From the NCBI GenBank assembly GCA_963800235.1, contig CAWDAD010000001.1, positions 806,001 through 870,000 on the forward strand: a stretch of DNA of 64,000 nt, read 5' to 3'. The stretch is from CAVVNP01 sp963800235. Its GTDB lineage: Bacteria > Actinomycetota > Acidimicrobiia > Acidimicrobiales > Iamiaceae. Shown here one piece after another: positions 23,857 to 32,027 of this stretch. Made by a program: the position numbers and the translations under genes. Within the stretch, counting starts at the first letter, position 1; each line of letters starts with the position of its first letter. Below the pieces are notes generated by a model. The model was not told the DNA's origin, ran no database searches, and worked only from the letters and a program-made list of their open reading frames with translations.

Positions 23857-25697
23857 CCGGGCGAAGCTACTCGGCCCCCGGTGACCGCCACACGGGCCTG
23901 GAGGCGGGGTCGGACGCGCCGCACGGTGATCTGCAGCCGGCCGAGCACGACCGACGAGCCCACCGGCGGCGACCGAGCGCCGACCACGGAGCCGCCCGGC
24001 GGGGCCCAGACCGCGTCGACCGCCCAGCGGTGGCGGAGGGCCTGCAGCACCGCGGCGCTCCGGGTGCCGTTGCCGCTGAGCACCACCAGGTCGACCCGGC
24101 GCACCCCGGCTTCGCGCAGCCCGGCGAGGGCCCGGGCCGGGTTGGCGGTGCCGGCGACCTGCACCACGATGGCGCCGTCACGCCAGAGCTCGACGCCGTC
24201 GGCCACCTCGGTCCGCCCCGTGGCCCGCGCCGTCGCCACCGCCGGCGTCACCAGCGCCACGGCCGCCAGCAGCCCCCCGAGGGCCCGCGCCGGGCGGGCC
24301 AGGCGAACGGTGGTGTCCGCTGGGGCCGGGCCGACGAGCCGGGCCGCGGCGAGCCGGCGCCCGAGGAGGAGCAGTGCCACGGCCAGGCCGAGCGCGCTCA
24401 GCTGGGGCCAGCCGAGCTGGCCGAGCGGCAGCGCCGACGCCCGGCGGGCGACCAGCTCGATCCAGCCGATGAAGAGCCGGGTCGGCAGGTGCAGCACGGT
24501 GGCGACCCGGCCACCGACCACCCCGGCCACGATCCCGGCGCCGAGCCCCCACGTCATGACCAGCCCGGCTGCCGGGCCGGCCAGGAGGTTGGCGGGGAAC
24601 GAGACCACCGGCAGCCCCCCGAAGACCGCGAGCTGCACGGGCGCCACGCCGAGCTGGGCGGCGACCGTGACGGCCAGGGCCTCGGCCACGACCCGCGGTC
24701 CCGGCAGCGCCCCCGCCAGGGGCCCGCCGAGCAGCACGATGCCGGCGCAGGCCGAGCACGACAGCACGAAGCCGACCGAGTCGACCAGCAGCGGATCGAC
24801 CAGGAGGAGCGCCGCCACGCCCAGGGCGAGGATCCGCAGCGAGGTCGCCGGCCGGCCGAGGGCCACCGCGGTGGCGGCGATGCCGGCCATCACCGTCGCC
24901 CGCAGCACCGACGGCTCGAACCGGGTGAGCACCGCGAAGAAGGCGATCACCCCGAGCGTCGCCGCCCACCGGCCGGCGATCGGCAACCGGCGCAGGACCG
25001 GGCCGGCGAGGGTGAGCACGAAGGCCACGTTCTCGCCCGACACGGCGAGCAGGTGGGTGAGCCCGGCGCCGAGGAAGTCGTCGGTGGTGGACACCGGCTG
25101 GTCGCGGTCGTCGCCGAGGACGAAGCCGGTGAACAACGAGCGCTGGGTCGGTCCCATCGAGCTCGTGCCCCGCACGAGGATCCGGCGCAGGCCGTTGGCG
25201 GCGCGCCAGACCCCGTCTCCGGGCCCGGCCCGTTCCAGGGTGGTCGCCTGGAGCCGGCCCACCACGTGCCGGGACCGCAGCCACCCCTGGCCCGGCGACA
25301 GCGGCCGGATGCGGCCCGACACCCGAAGCTGCTCGCCGGCCGACGAGGCCCGCAGGGCCCCGCCGGACCCCCGGCGCGCGGTCAGCAGGTACCGGCGACC
25401 GTCGGCGCGGGCGATCCCCTGCAGCCCGGCCACGGACGACTCGGGGTCGGCCACGAGGGTGACGGTGCCCGACCAGGCCCGGACCGCCGGCGGCGCCAGC
25501 CCGGCCCGGCTGGTGGCCCCGAGGGCGGAGGCGACCAGGAGCCCACCGATGCAGAGCAGCCACGGCCGGCGGAACCCCAGAGCGACCACCACGGTCGCGG
25601 CCGCCAGCACCAGCGGCACCGGCCGGGCGAGCCACGCCCCCACGCCGACGGCGACCGCCAGCGCCACCGCTTCGACGTCGGTCAGCGACCGCTTCAC
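23820..25697 (-). CDS. comEC: ComEC/Rec2-like DNA uptake channel with degenerate C-terminal domain
   Basis: 625 residues from a GTG overlapping the comEA stop (GTGA). N-terminal membrane helices, a DUF4131/OB-like part (VTLVADPESSV...SGRIRPL), then the Competence domain with FTGFVLGDDRDQP and LGAGLTHLLAVSGENVAFVLTLAGPVLRR, its most conserved stretch, and about ten membrane helices. ComEC forms the inner-membrane channel for single-stranded DNA in natural transformation. Many homologues end in a metallo-beta-lactamase-like nuclease. Here that part is short and has LVVLSGNGTRSA where LxxTHxHxDH is expected, so nuclease activity is unlikely. Follows comEA; the DHPS-like gene overlaps its end. 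Confidence 0.9.
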   Translation of the reverse strand: MKRSLTDVEAVALAVAVGVGAWLARPVPLVLAAATVVVALGFRRPWLLCIGGLLVASALGATSRAGLAPPAVRAWSGTVTLVADPESSVAGLQGIARADGRRYLLTARRGSGGALRASSAGEQLRVSGRIRPLSPGQGWLRSRHVVGRLQATTLERAGPGDGVWRAANGLRRILVRGTSSMGPTQRSLFTGFVLGDDRDQPVSTTDDFLGAGLTHLLAVSGENVAFVLTLAGPVLRRLPIAGRWAATLGVIAFFAVLTRFEPSVLRATVMAGIAATAVALGRPATSLRILALGVAALLLVDPLLVDSVGFVLSCSACAGIVLLGGPLAGALPGPRVVAEALAVTVAAQLGVAPVQLAVFGGLPVVSFPANLLAGPAAGLVMTWGLGAGIVAGVVGGRVATVLHLPTRLFIGWIELVARRASALPLGQLGWPQLSALGLAVALLLLGRRLAAARLVGPAPADTTVRLARPARALGGLLAAVALVTPAVATARATGRTEVADGVELWRDGAIVVQVAGTANPARALAGLREAGVRRVDLVVLSGNGTRSAAVLQALRHRWAVDAVWAPPGGSVVGARSPPVGSSVVLGRLQITVRRVRPRLQARVAVTGGRVASPGCCSGSGTAGTT

Positions 25698-26692
25698 ACC
25701 GTCACCCGGTCGCGGAGCTGGGCCAGCTTGGCGTCGCCGATGCCCCGCACCTCGAGCAGCTCGTCGACGGTCGCGAACCGCCCGTGCTGCTGGCGGTAGT
25801 CGAGGATCGACTGCGCCGTGCTGGGCCCGACGCCCGGAAGGGTGTCGAGCTGCTCCGCCGTCGCCGTGTTCAGGTCGACCGGTGCGGCGGCGTCGGTGGT
25901 GGTGGCCCCGACGCCACCGCCCGTGCGGGCGCCGGCCGGTCCCGGGCCGTCGCCGGTCACGGCGGCCGGGACCTCGGCCTCGCCCAGGTGGGGCACGTAG
26001 ACCCGCTCGCCGTCGGCCAGCGGGGCGGCCAGGTTGAGCCGGGCGGGATCGGCGTCGGGCGCCAACCCACCCGCCGCCGCCACCAGGTCGTCGATCCGGG
26101 ACCCCGGGGGGAGCCGGTAGACGCCCGGCACCCGCACGCCGCCCGCGGCGTGGACCACCAGCTCCGCCGGTTCGGTGCTCGCCGAGGAGTCGGCGCCCGC
26201 CGTGGCGTCGCCGGTCGACACTCCTGCTCCGGAGGCGCCCGGGGACGAGCCGGAGGCCGACCCGGCCGCCGGCGGGGACGTGGTGCCGGCCATCGGCAGC
26301 GTCTGCTCGACCGCCGGGGGCGGGGGCCGCAGCAGCCACCATCCGGCCGCCGCCACCAGGACGACCGCCACCGCCGCGGCCACCGCCCGGCCGGGGCCGG
26401 ACGCCAGCCGGTCGCGCACCCGGTCGTAGCGGTCGCCCCAGGTCGCGAGCGGCGTGGGGCGTCCCGACCGGTGGGGCCAGGGTTCGGCCTCGGTCCCCGA
26501 CCGGCCGTCGCGGTGGTCCCGCTCGCCGACGTCGACGTCCCCGTCCCCCGGCATCCACCGGTCGGCGCTCGAGCGATCACCCCGATCGGACGGGTCGCGA
26601 CGGCCGAGCTCGGAGGGCCGGGGTCGCGGGAGCGAGTCGGGACCGGCCGGGCCGTCGGTCGCGGTGGGACCGAAGGGCGGTTGGGGGGACAT
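25694..26692 (-). CDS. comEA: ComEA-like membrane-anchored DNA-binding protein
   Basis: 332 residues from ATG 26692, preceded by GGAGG seven bases upstream. An ~105-residue charged, proline-rich cytoplasmic N-terminus precedes one membrane helix (AVAAAVAVVLVAAAGWWLL). A low-complexity linker leads to a SLBB domain (ELVVHAAGGVRVPGVYRLPPGSRIDDLVAAAGG), and the C-terminus is a helix-hairpin-helix pair (VDLNTATAEQLDTLPGVGPSTAQSILDYR...LLEVRGIGDAKLAQL). ComEA receives double-stranded DNA outside the membrane and hands it to ComEC. Operon with comEC. Confidence 0.93.
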   Translation of the reverse strand: MSPQPPFGPTATDGPAGPDSLPRPRPSELGRRDPSDRGDRSSADRWMPGDGDVDVGERDHRDGRSGTEAEPWPHRSGRPTPLATWGDRYDRVRDRLASGPGRAVAAAVAVVLVAAAGWWLLRPPPPAVEQTLPMAGTTSPPAAGSASGSSPGASGAGVSTGDATAGADSSASTEPAELVVHAAGGVRVPGVYRLPPGSRIDDLVAAAGGLAPDADPARLNLAAPLADGERVYVPHLGEAEVPAAVTGDGPGPAGARTGGGVGATTTDAAAPVDLNTATAEQLDTLPGVGPSTAQSILDYRQQHGRFATVDELLEVRGIGDAKLAQLRDRVTV

Positions 26693-26829
26693 GGGCCTTC
26701 CTCCGGGCGCGCGCCGGGTGGGACACGAGGGGGAAGGTGAGGGGCCGGATCGCGCTCGATCCGGCGAGCAGGACGGCGGTGTGCCGTCGAGGCCCGGGCG
26801 CCGCGCCACCCGGGGACCGCCACCCTAGC

Positions 26830-27255
26830 TCAGGGGGGTGACGGCCCTCCCTGGCCCGGCCGCCCGGCGGTTCCCGTCGCGCCTGCACCCCGGACCGACG
26901 GCTGGGAGCGGGCCCAGCGGCGGCTGATCCACTCGGCCTCGATCTCGAAGGAGATGCGACGGTAGGCGTCCCAGTGGGGGTGGCGGCGCAGGCGCCAGCG
27001 GACGTACTCCGCCAGGTAGCGGACGAGGAAGCCGGCGATGCCGTGGTCGCGGTACTGGCGGACGTGCTCGGCCTCGTGGCGCACCAGCCGCGCGTCGTGC
27101 TCGTGGCCGCGCCGGATCAGGACGATCGGGCCGATGGTGGTGGCGGCCGCCCCGGGCGCCACCGGGCCGCCGACCCACAGCCAGAGCCCGGGCAGGCGCA
27201 CCAGCGTCCCGAGCGGGCCGAGCGACCGGCCTCGACCGTCAACGCCCGTCGCCAC
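26830..27255 (-). CDS. Small HExxH-motif protein of unknown function
   Basis: 141 residues from GTG 27255. A short hydrophobic-strand part (TLVRLPGLWLWVGGPVA, TTIGPIVLIRRG) is followed by LVRHEAEHVRQYRDHGIAGFLVRYLAEYVRW. HEAEH fits the zincin motif HExxH, and the HVRQY continuation resembles DUF4157-like putative metallopeptidases. FEIEAEWISRRW may supply the third ligand. The long C-terminal tail is Gly/Pro-rich. Separated from comEA by 137 bases and from the thioredoxin gene by 54. Whether it is an active peptidase is unknown. Confidence 0.72.
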   Translation of the reverse strand: MATGVDGRGRSLGPLGTLVRLPGLWLWVGGPVAPGAAATTIGPIVLIRRGHEHDARLVRHEAEHVRQYRDHGIAGFLVRYLAEYVRWRLRRHPHWDAYRRISFEIEAEWISRRWARSQPSVRGAGATGTAGRPGQGGPSPP

Positions 27256-27309
27256 CGACGACCCGGTCAGGTTCCGACCGCCTCGCTCGCCGACGCCGGA
27301 CCCGACGGG

Positions 27310-28086
27310 TCAGTAGAGCCGGGCGGTGAGGGCTCGCCGGTAGTCGGCGGTGCGGGGGTCGTCGGGGCCGAGCAGCTCGAGCAGGTCGACGAACTCCTGC
27401 CGGGCCGCCTCGTCCTGCTTCACCCGGTCGAGGAGGGCGTCGAGCTTGGCCGACACGTCGACGCCGCCCTCCAGCTCGTCACCGGCGCGGGCCCGCGCCG
27501 CGATCTGGCGGCCCCGGGACGAGTCGGGGATCCGGTCGAGCAGGGCCAGCGCCTCGCCGGTGGCATCGGGGCCGCCGCGGTCGGCCAGCAGGTCGGCCAG
27601 GTCCAGCACCGCCTCCTCGTTGCCGGGATCGCGCTCGAGCACGTCGCGGAGCGAGGCCTCGTCCCCGGCCTCCAGCAGCTCGGCGACCTCGCGCTCGGCG
27701 TCGGTCGGGAGCAGGGCCTGCACGAAGGCCTCGACCGCCGGCTGACCCTGCGCCCCGACGAAGCCGTCGACCGGGCGGCCGTCCTTCAGCGCGTACACGG
27801 CGGGGATGCCCTGCACCCGGAAGGCGGCCGACACCTGGGGGTTCTCGTCCACGTTGACCTTGGCCAGCACCACGTCGCCACCCGTGGCCGCCACGACCTG
27901 CTCGAGGATGGGACCGAGCGTGCGGCACGGTCCGCACCACGGCGCCCACAGGTCGACCACCACCGGCACCTGCTTCGACCGCTCGACGACCTGCTGCTCG
28001 AAGGTCGCGTCGGTGACGTCGATCACCGCCGTCGCGGGCGGGGCGGCGGCGTTGGACGGGGAGGAGCTGGTGGACGCGTCGGTCAT
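27310..28086 (-). CDS. Thioredoxin-TPR protein (YbbN/CnoX-like)
   Basis: 258 residues from ATG 28086. The thioredoxin domain (residues ~20-130) has the active site WAPWCGPC and the cis-Pro IPAVYAL; the C-terminal ~120 residues form TPR-like helical repeats (REVAELLEAGDEASLRDVLERDPGNEEAVLDLADLL...). Same architecture and length as YbbN/CnoX, a redox-responsive holdase chaperone; unlike Escherichia CnoX, both active-site cysteines are present here, so oxidoreductase activity is possible. Stands alone between unrelated genes. Confidence 0.9.
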   Translation of the reverse strand: MTDASTSSSPSNAAAPPATAVIDVTDATFEQQVVERSKQVPVVVDLWAPWCGPCRTLGPILEQVVAATGGDVVLAKVNVDENPQVSAAFRVQGIPAVYALKDGRPVDGFVGAQGQPAVEAFVQALLPTDAEREVAELLEAGDEASLRDVLERDPGNEEAVLDLADLLADRGGPDATGEALALLDRIPDSSRGRQIAARARAGDELEGGVDVSAKLDALLDRVKQDEAARQEFVDLLELLGPDDPRTADYRRALTARLY

Positions 28087-28160
28087 GGCTCCAGTGTGGC
28101 GGGCGCCGAAGCCGATCACGACGGGGGCCCGGACCCGACGAGGTCGGGCGACCACCGGCC

Positions 28161-28241
28161 CAAACCGACGAGGTCAGGCGACCAGCAGCACGACGTCGCC
28201 GGTCAGGCGGCCCACACCGACGAGGTCAGGCGACCAGCAGC
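28161..28241. repeat. Duplicated 29-bp sequence at the 3' end of the phosphoesterase gene
   Basis: A 29-base stretch at 28161-28189 recurs at 28213-28241 with one mismatch. The second copy contains the last codons and stop of the phosphoesterase gene. A third, weaker copy lies at 28131-28158. The repeats fill much of the 139-base gap between the phosphoesterase stop and the thioredoxin-TPR start. No promoter is evident inside. Confidence 0.85.
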
Positions 28242-28948
28242 TCGGTGTCGAGGACGCCGTCGTCGCCGAGGTGCAGGATCCGGGCGCCCGCCGCGCAGGT
28301 GCCCGGAGCGGTGTAGGTGCCGCCGTCGTGGTCGATCGGCTCGAAGGTCGACGGGGCGCCGAGCAGGCGCAGGCCGCCCGGTCCGGCCAGGTCGAACGGC
28401 TGGTGGAGGTGACCGCTGACCACGGCCCGGACGTGGGGGCGGGCGGCCAGCACCTCGAGCAGGTCGTCGGCCCCTTCGAGCCGGAACCACGGGTGGGTGC
28501 TCGGCGATCGGGGCGGGTGGTGGATGGCGAGGACGGTGGGCCGGTCGTCGACGGCGTCGAGCCGGGCGGCCACGGCCTCGGCGTCGACCGCGCCGTGGAT
28601 CTGGGCCCGCAGCACCGAGTCGACCCCGACGACCCGCCAGCCGCCGACCTCGGCGTCGCTCGCCGACCCGAAGCGGGCGGCCAGCGGCTCGCGCTCGTCG
28701 TGGTTGCCCGGGATGATCAGCACGGGCAGGTCCGTTCCGGCCAGGGCGTCGGCCAGGCGCTCGTAGGCCTCGGCGGACCCGTCCTCGGCGTCGTCGCCGG
28801 TCACGAGCAGCAGGTCGGCCCGGCGACCGGAGGCCGCCCAGGCGTCGAGCACGATCCGCAGCCGGGCGTCGGGGTCGATGCCGTGGACGGGGCCGCCGGG
28901 CACCGCAGCCAGGTGGACATCGCTGAGCTGGAGGACGGTGGCCGGCAC
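28226..28948 (-). CDS. Calcineurin-like metallophosphoesterase (CpdA/GpdQ-like)
   Basis: 240 residues from GTG 28948. Metal-binding motifs of the class III cyclic-nucleotide phosphodiesterase family appear in order: LQLSDVHL, VTGDDAEDG, IIPGNHDE, LAIHHPP and VSGHLHQP. The second motif is usually GDxxD. Likely hydrolyses cAMP or a phosphodiester of similar size. Divergent from the APH-like gene with 48 bases between starts, so the promoters overlap. Confidence 0.9.
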   Translation of the reverse strand: MPATVLQLSDVHLAAVPGGPVHGIDPDARLRIVLDAWAASGRRADLLLVTGDDAEDGSAEAYERLADALAGTDLPVLIIPGNHDEREPLAARFGSASDAEVGGWRVVGVDSVLRAQIHGAVDAEAVAARLDAVDDRPTVLAIHHPPRSPSTHPWFRLEGADDLLEVLAARPHVRAVVSGHLHQPFDLAGPGGLRLLGAPSTFEPIDHDGGTYTAPGTCAAGARILHLGDDGVLDTELLVA

Positions 28949-28984
28949 CGCTGCAGTCTGCCGGGACGTCGGGGGGTTTGTCGG

Positions 28985-28990
28985 TAGCGT
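28985..28990 (+). promoter_or_regulatory. -10 hexamer (TAGCGT) of leaderless APH-like gene
   Basis: TAGCGT is followed by 6 bases and ATG 28997; transcription would begin at the start codon. Confidence 0.55.
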
Positions 28991-28996
28991 GACGCG

Positions 28997-30052
28997 ATGG
29001 CCGAACCGCAGACAACGGTGGAGGGCGTCGACGTCGCCGGCGTGACGTCGTGGTTCCGGGCGCACGTGCCCGAGATCTCTCCGCCGCTGCACTTCGACCT
29101 GATCGCCGGCGGCCGCTCCAACCTCACCTTCAAGGTCACCGACACCAACTCGGAGAAGACCGGCAAGGCGTGGGTGCTGCGCCGGCCCCCGCTCGGCCAG
29201 GTGCTGGCCACCGCCCACGACATGGGCCGCGAGCACACCATCATCTCGGCCCTCGGCCCCACCGACGTGCCGGTCGCGCCGGCCGTCGGGCTCTGCTCCG
29301 ACGAGTCGGTGAACGGCTCGCCCTTCTACGTCATGGACCACGTCGACGGGCTGGTGCTGCGCGACGTCGCCGCCGCCGAGGCGCTCGGCGACGCCGAACG
29401 ACGGGCGGCCAGCGACTCGCTGGTCGACGTGCTGGCCCGCATCCACGCCGTCGACCCCGACGCCGTGGGCCTCGGCGAGCTGGGCCGCAAGGAGGGCTAC
29501 ATCGCACGCCAGCTCAAGCGCTGGTACGGCCAGTGGGAGAAGTCCAAGACCCGCGAGCTGGCGACGGTCGACCAGGTCTACGAGGGCCTGCTGGCCACCA
29601 CCCCCGAGCAGGGGCCGGCCACCATCGTCCACGGCGACTACCGCCTCGACAACTGCATGGTCGACGACGACGGCCGGGTCATCGCCGTGCTCGACTGGGA
29701 GATCTGCACCCTCGGCGACCCGCTGGCCGACGTCGGGCTGCTGCTCGTCTACTGGTCCGACGGCTCCGACGGCACCAGCGCCCTCCCCGGCTCGCCCACC
29801 GCCCTGCCCGGCTTCGCCACCCGTGCCGAGCTGCTCGAGGGCTACGAGGTGGCGACCGGCCGCGACCTGTCGGCCATCGACTTCTACGTCGCCTTCGGGT
29901 ACTGGAAGCTGGCCTGCATCCTCGAGGGCGTGTACGCCCGCTACGTCGGTGGCTCGATGGGCAAGGACGGCACCGACTTCCAGGGCTTCGCCGACACCGT
30001 CACCTACCTGGCCGAGGCGGCGCGCGGCGCGCTCGAGCGGCTCCCGTCATGA
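28997..30052 (+). CDS. Phosphotransferase of the APH/ACAD10-like family
   Basis: 351 residues. The kinase-like fold is well conserved: LIAGGRSNLTFKVTD (nucleotide loop), WVLRRPP (lysine replaced by an Arg-rich strand, as common in this group), FYVMDHVDGLVL (hinge), the catalytic loop IVHGDYRLDNCMVD and VIAVLDWEICTLGDPLADVG. The WYGQWEKSKTRELATVD segment is typical of the relatives found beside acyl-CoA dehydrogenases and of the N-terminal part of ACAD10/11, which phosphorylate 4-hydroxyacyl-CoAs. Overlaps the PAC2 gene by ATGA. Confidence 0.88.
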   Translation: MAEPQTTVEGVDVAGVTSWFRAHVPEISPPLHFDLIAGGRSNLTFKVTDTNSEKTGKAWVLRRPPLGQVLATAHDMGREHTIISALGPTDVPVAPAVGLCSDESVNGSPFYVMDHVDGLVLRDVAAAEALGDAERRAASDSLVDVLARIHAVDPDAVGLGELGRKEGYIARQLKRWYGQWEKSKTRELATVDQVYEGLLATTPEQGPATIVHGDYRLDNCMVDDDGRVIAVLDWEICTLGDPLADVGLLLVYWSDGSDGTSALPGSPTALPGFATRAELLEGYEVATGRDLSAIDFYVAFGYWKLACILEGVYARYVGGSMGKDGTDFQGFADTVTYLAEAARGALERLPS

Positions 30053-30912
30053 CCGCCTCCTACGAGCTGCACGACCACCCCGCCCTCGACCGGCCGGTGC
30101 TGCTCATGGCCCTCGAGGGCTGGATCGACGCCGGCATGGGGTCGACCACCGCCATGACCACCCTGCTCGACGGGCTGTCCACCTCGAAGGTGGCGACCTT
30201 CGACGCCGACGAGCTGCTCGACCACCGGGCCCGTCGGCCGATCATGCACCTGGTCGACGGCATCGTCACGACCCTCAGCTGGCCGGCGGTCGAGCTGCAC
30301 GCCGCCACCGACCTGGCCGGCCAGGACCTGCTCTTGCTGGTCGGTGCCGAGCCCGACCACTCCTGGCACGCCTTCTCCGACGCGGTCGTCGACCTGGCCA
30401 AGGGCTTCGGCACCCGCATGGTCCTCGGCTTCGGCTGCTACCCCGCCGCCACCCCCCACACCCGCCCGACGCTGCTGTCGTGCACCGCCGCCACGCCGGA
30501 GCTGGCCGAGCGGTGGCCGTTCCTGCGGGGCACCCTCGACGTGCCCGCCGGGGTGCAGGCCGCCATCGAGACCCGGGCGGCCGAGGCCGGCGTCCCGGCC
30601 ATGGGGGTGTGGGCCCAGGTGCCGCACTACACCTCGGCCATGGGCTACCCGGCGGCGAGCATGGCGCTGCTCGACGGCGTCATGCAGATGGGCGACCTCT
30701 CCCTCCCCCTGGGCGACCTGCCCCAGGAGGCGCGCGAGGCGCGCGAGCGGCTCGACCAGATCATCGCCGGCAACGACGAGCACCAGCAGATGCTGCACGC
30801 CCTCGAGCAGGAGGCCGACGCCTCCGCCCAGCAGGGCCCCACCCAGATCCCGAGCGGCGACGAGCTGGCCGCCGAGGTCGAGCGCTTCCTCCGCGACCAG
30901 GGCGACGGCTGA
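30049..30912 (+). CDS. PAC2 family protein
   Basis: 287 residues from an ATG overlapping the upstream stop. PAC2 features are RPVLLMALEGWIDAGMGSTTAM, VATFDADELLDHRARRP, DLLLLVGAEPDHSWHAF and VGF-type strands ending in VPHYTSAMGYPAASMALL. Actinobacterial PAC2 proteins are related to archaeal/eukaryotic proteasome assembly chaperones, but their bacterial role is unsettled. The C-terminal ~60 residues form a predicted coiled-coil-like acidic helix (REARERLDQIIAGNDEHQQMLHALEQEADA). Confidence 0.9.
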   Translation: MTASYELHDHPALDRPVLLMALEGWIDAGMGSTTAMTTLLDGLSTSKVATFDADELLDHRARRPIMHLVDGIVTTLSWPAVELHAATDLAGQDLLLLVGAEPDHSWHAFSDAVVDLAKGFGTRMVLGFGCYPAATPHTRPTLLSCTAATPELAERWPFLRGTLDVPAGVQAAIETRAAEAGVPAMGVWAQVPHYTSAMGYPAASMALLDGVMQMGDLSLPLGDLPQEAREARERLDQIIAGNDEHQQMLHALEQEADASAQQGPTQIPSGDELAAEVERFLRDQGDG

Positions 30913-30940
30913 GCGGACGCTGCGCCGCGGACATCCCGCC

Positions 30941-30946
30941 TACATT
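30941..30946 (+). promoter_or_regulatory. -10 hexamer (TACATT) of leaderless LLM oxidoreductase gene
   Basis: TACATT, then six C residues, then ATG 30953. No ribosome-binding site fits in between. Confidence 0.6.
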
Positions 30947-30952
30947 CCCCCC

Positions 30953-31963
30953 ATGCTCGTAGACGGAGGCATCGGGTTCGACATCACCAAGGCGCCGAGG
31001 GCGGCCCGGGAGGCCGAGGCGGCCGGCTACGACGGCATCTGGTCGGTGGAGACCAGCCACGACCCCTTCCTGCCGCTGCTGGCCGCGGCCACCGCCACCG
31101 AGGAGATCGAGCTCGGAACGGGCATCGCGGTGGCCTTCGCCCGGAACCCGATGACCACCGCGCAGACCGCCAACGACCTGCAGCTCGCGTCGCAGGGCCG
31201 GTTCATCCTCGGGCTCGGCAGCCAGATCAAGCCGCACATCACCAAGCGCTTCTCGATGGAGTGGAGCCACCCGGCGCCGCGCATGCGCGAGTTCATCCTG
31301 GCCATGCGGGCCATCTGGGCCTGCTGGAACGAGGAGGCGGAGCTCGACTTCCAGGGCGACTTCTACCGCCACACCCTCATGACCCCGTTCTTCAACCCGG
31401 GTCCCAACCCCTACGGCGCCCCCAAGGTGTTCCTGGCCGGGGTGGGCGAGCTCATGACCGAGGTGGCCGGGGAGACCGCCGACGGGTTCCTCTGCCACGC
31501 CTTCACCACCGAGTCCTACCTGCGCGAGGTCACCCTGCCCGCCCTCGACCGGGGCCTGGCCAAGAGCGGTCGCAGCCGGGCCGACCTCGAGATCTCCGGC
31601 CCCGCCTTCGTGGTCACCGGCACCACCGAGGAGGAGCTGGCCACCTCGGCGGCCGCCACCAAGCAGCAGATCGCCTTCTACGGCTCCACCCCCGCCTACC
31701 GGGGCGTGCTCGAGCACCACGGCTGGGGTGAACTGCAGTCCGAGCTGAACGGGCTCTCCAAGCAGGGCAAGTGGGTCGAGATGGGCGAGCGCATCGACGA
31801 CGACGTGCTGCAGACCTTCGCCGTGATCGGCGAGCCCGAGCAGGTCGCCCAGGGCCTGCACGACCGCTACGGCGACGTGGTCCAGCGGATCAGCTTCTAC
31901 GCCCCGTACCGGAGCGACCCGGAGCGGTGGCAGAAGGTCATGGACCAGCTCCACGCCGCCTGA
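30953..31963 (+). CDS. LLM class F420-dependent oxidoreductase
   Basis: 336 residues. The luciferase-like barrel shows GYDGIWSVETSHDPFLPL, IELGTGIAVAFARNPMTTAQTANDLQLASQGRFILGLGSQIKPHITKRF and AMRAIWACWN, the hallmark of the Rv/MSMEG F420-dependent group; GPNPYGAPKVFLAGVGELMTEVAGETADGFLCHAF follows. F420 or FMN-dependent reduction of an unknown substrate is expected. Transcribed from its own leaderless promoter 40 bases after the PAC2 gene. Confidence 0.92.
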   Translation: MLVDGGIGFDITKAPRAAREAEAAGYDGIWSVETSHDPFLPLLAAATATEEIELGTGIAVAFARNPMTTAQTANDLQLASQGRFILGLGSQIKPHITKRFSMEWSHPAPRMREFILAMRAIWACWNEEAELDFQGDFYRHTLMTPFFNPGPNPYGAPKVFLAGVGELMTEVAGETADGFLCHAFTTESYLREVTLPALDRGLAKSGRSRADLEISGPAFVVTGTTEEELATSAAATKQQIAFYGSTPAYRGVLEHHGWGELQSELNGLSKQGKWVEMGERIDDDVLQTFAVIGEPEQVAQGLHDRYGDVVQRISFYAPYRSDPERWQKVMDQLHAA

Positions 31964-32027
31964 ACTGACCGCCGACCGAGCCCCGCTCCGCCGCCGACCC
32001 GCCCGCCGCAAGCCGACCGCCGCCGAC

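Noticed and set aside
22141..26037. A 1298-residue plus-strand open frame across holA to comEA
   Set aside because: It lies antisense to holA, the DHPS-like gene and comEC; composition is low-complexity with no motif or start signal.
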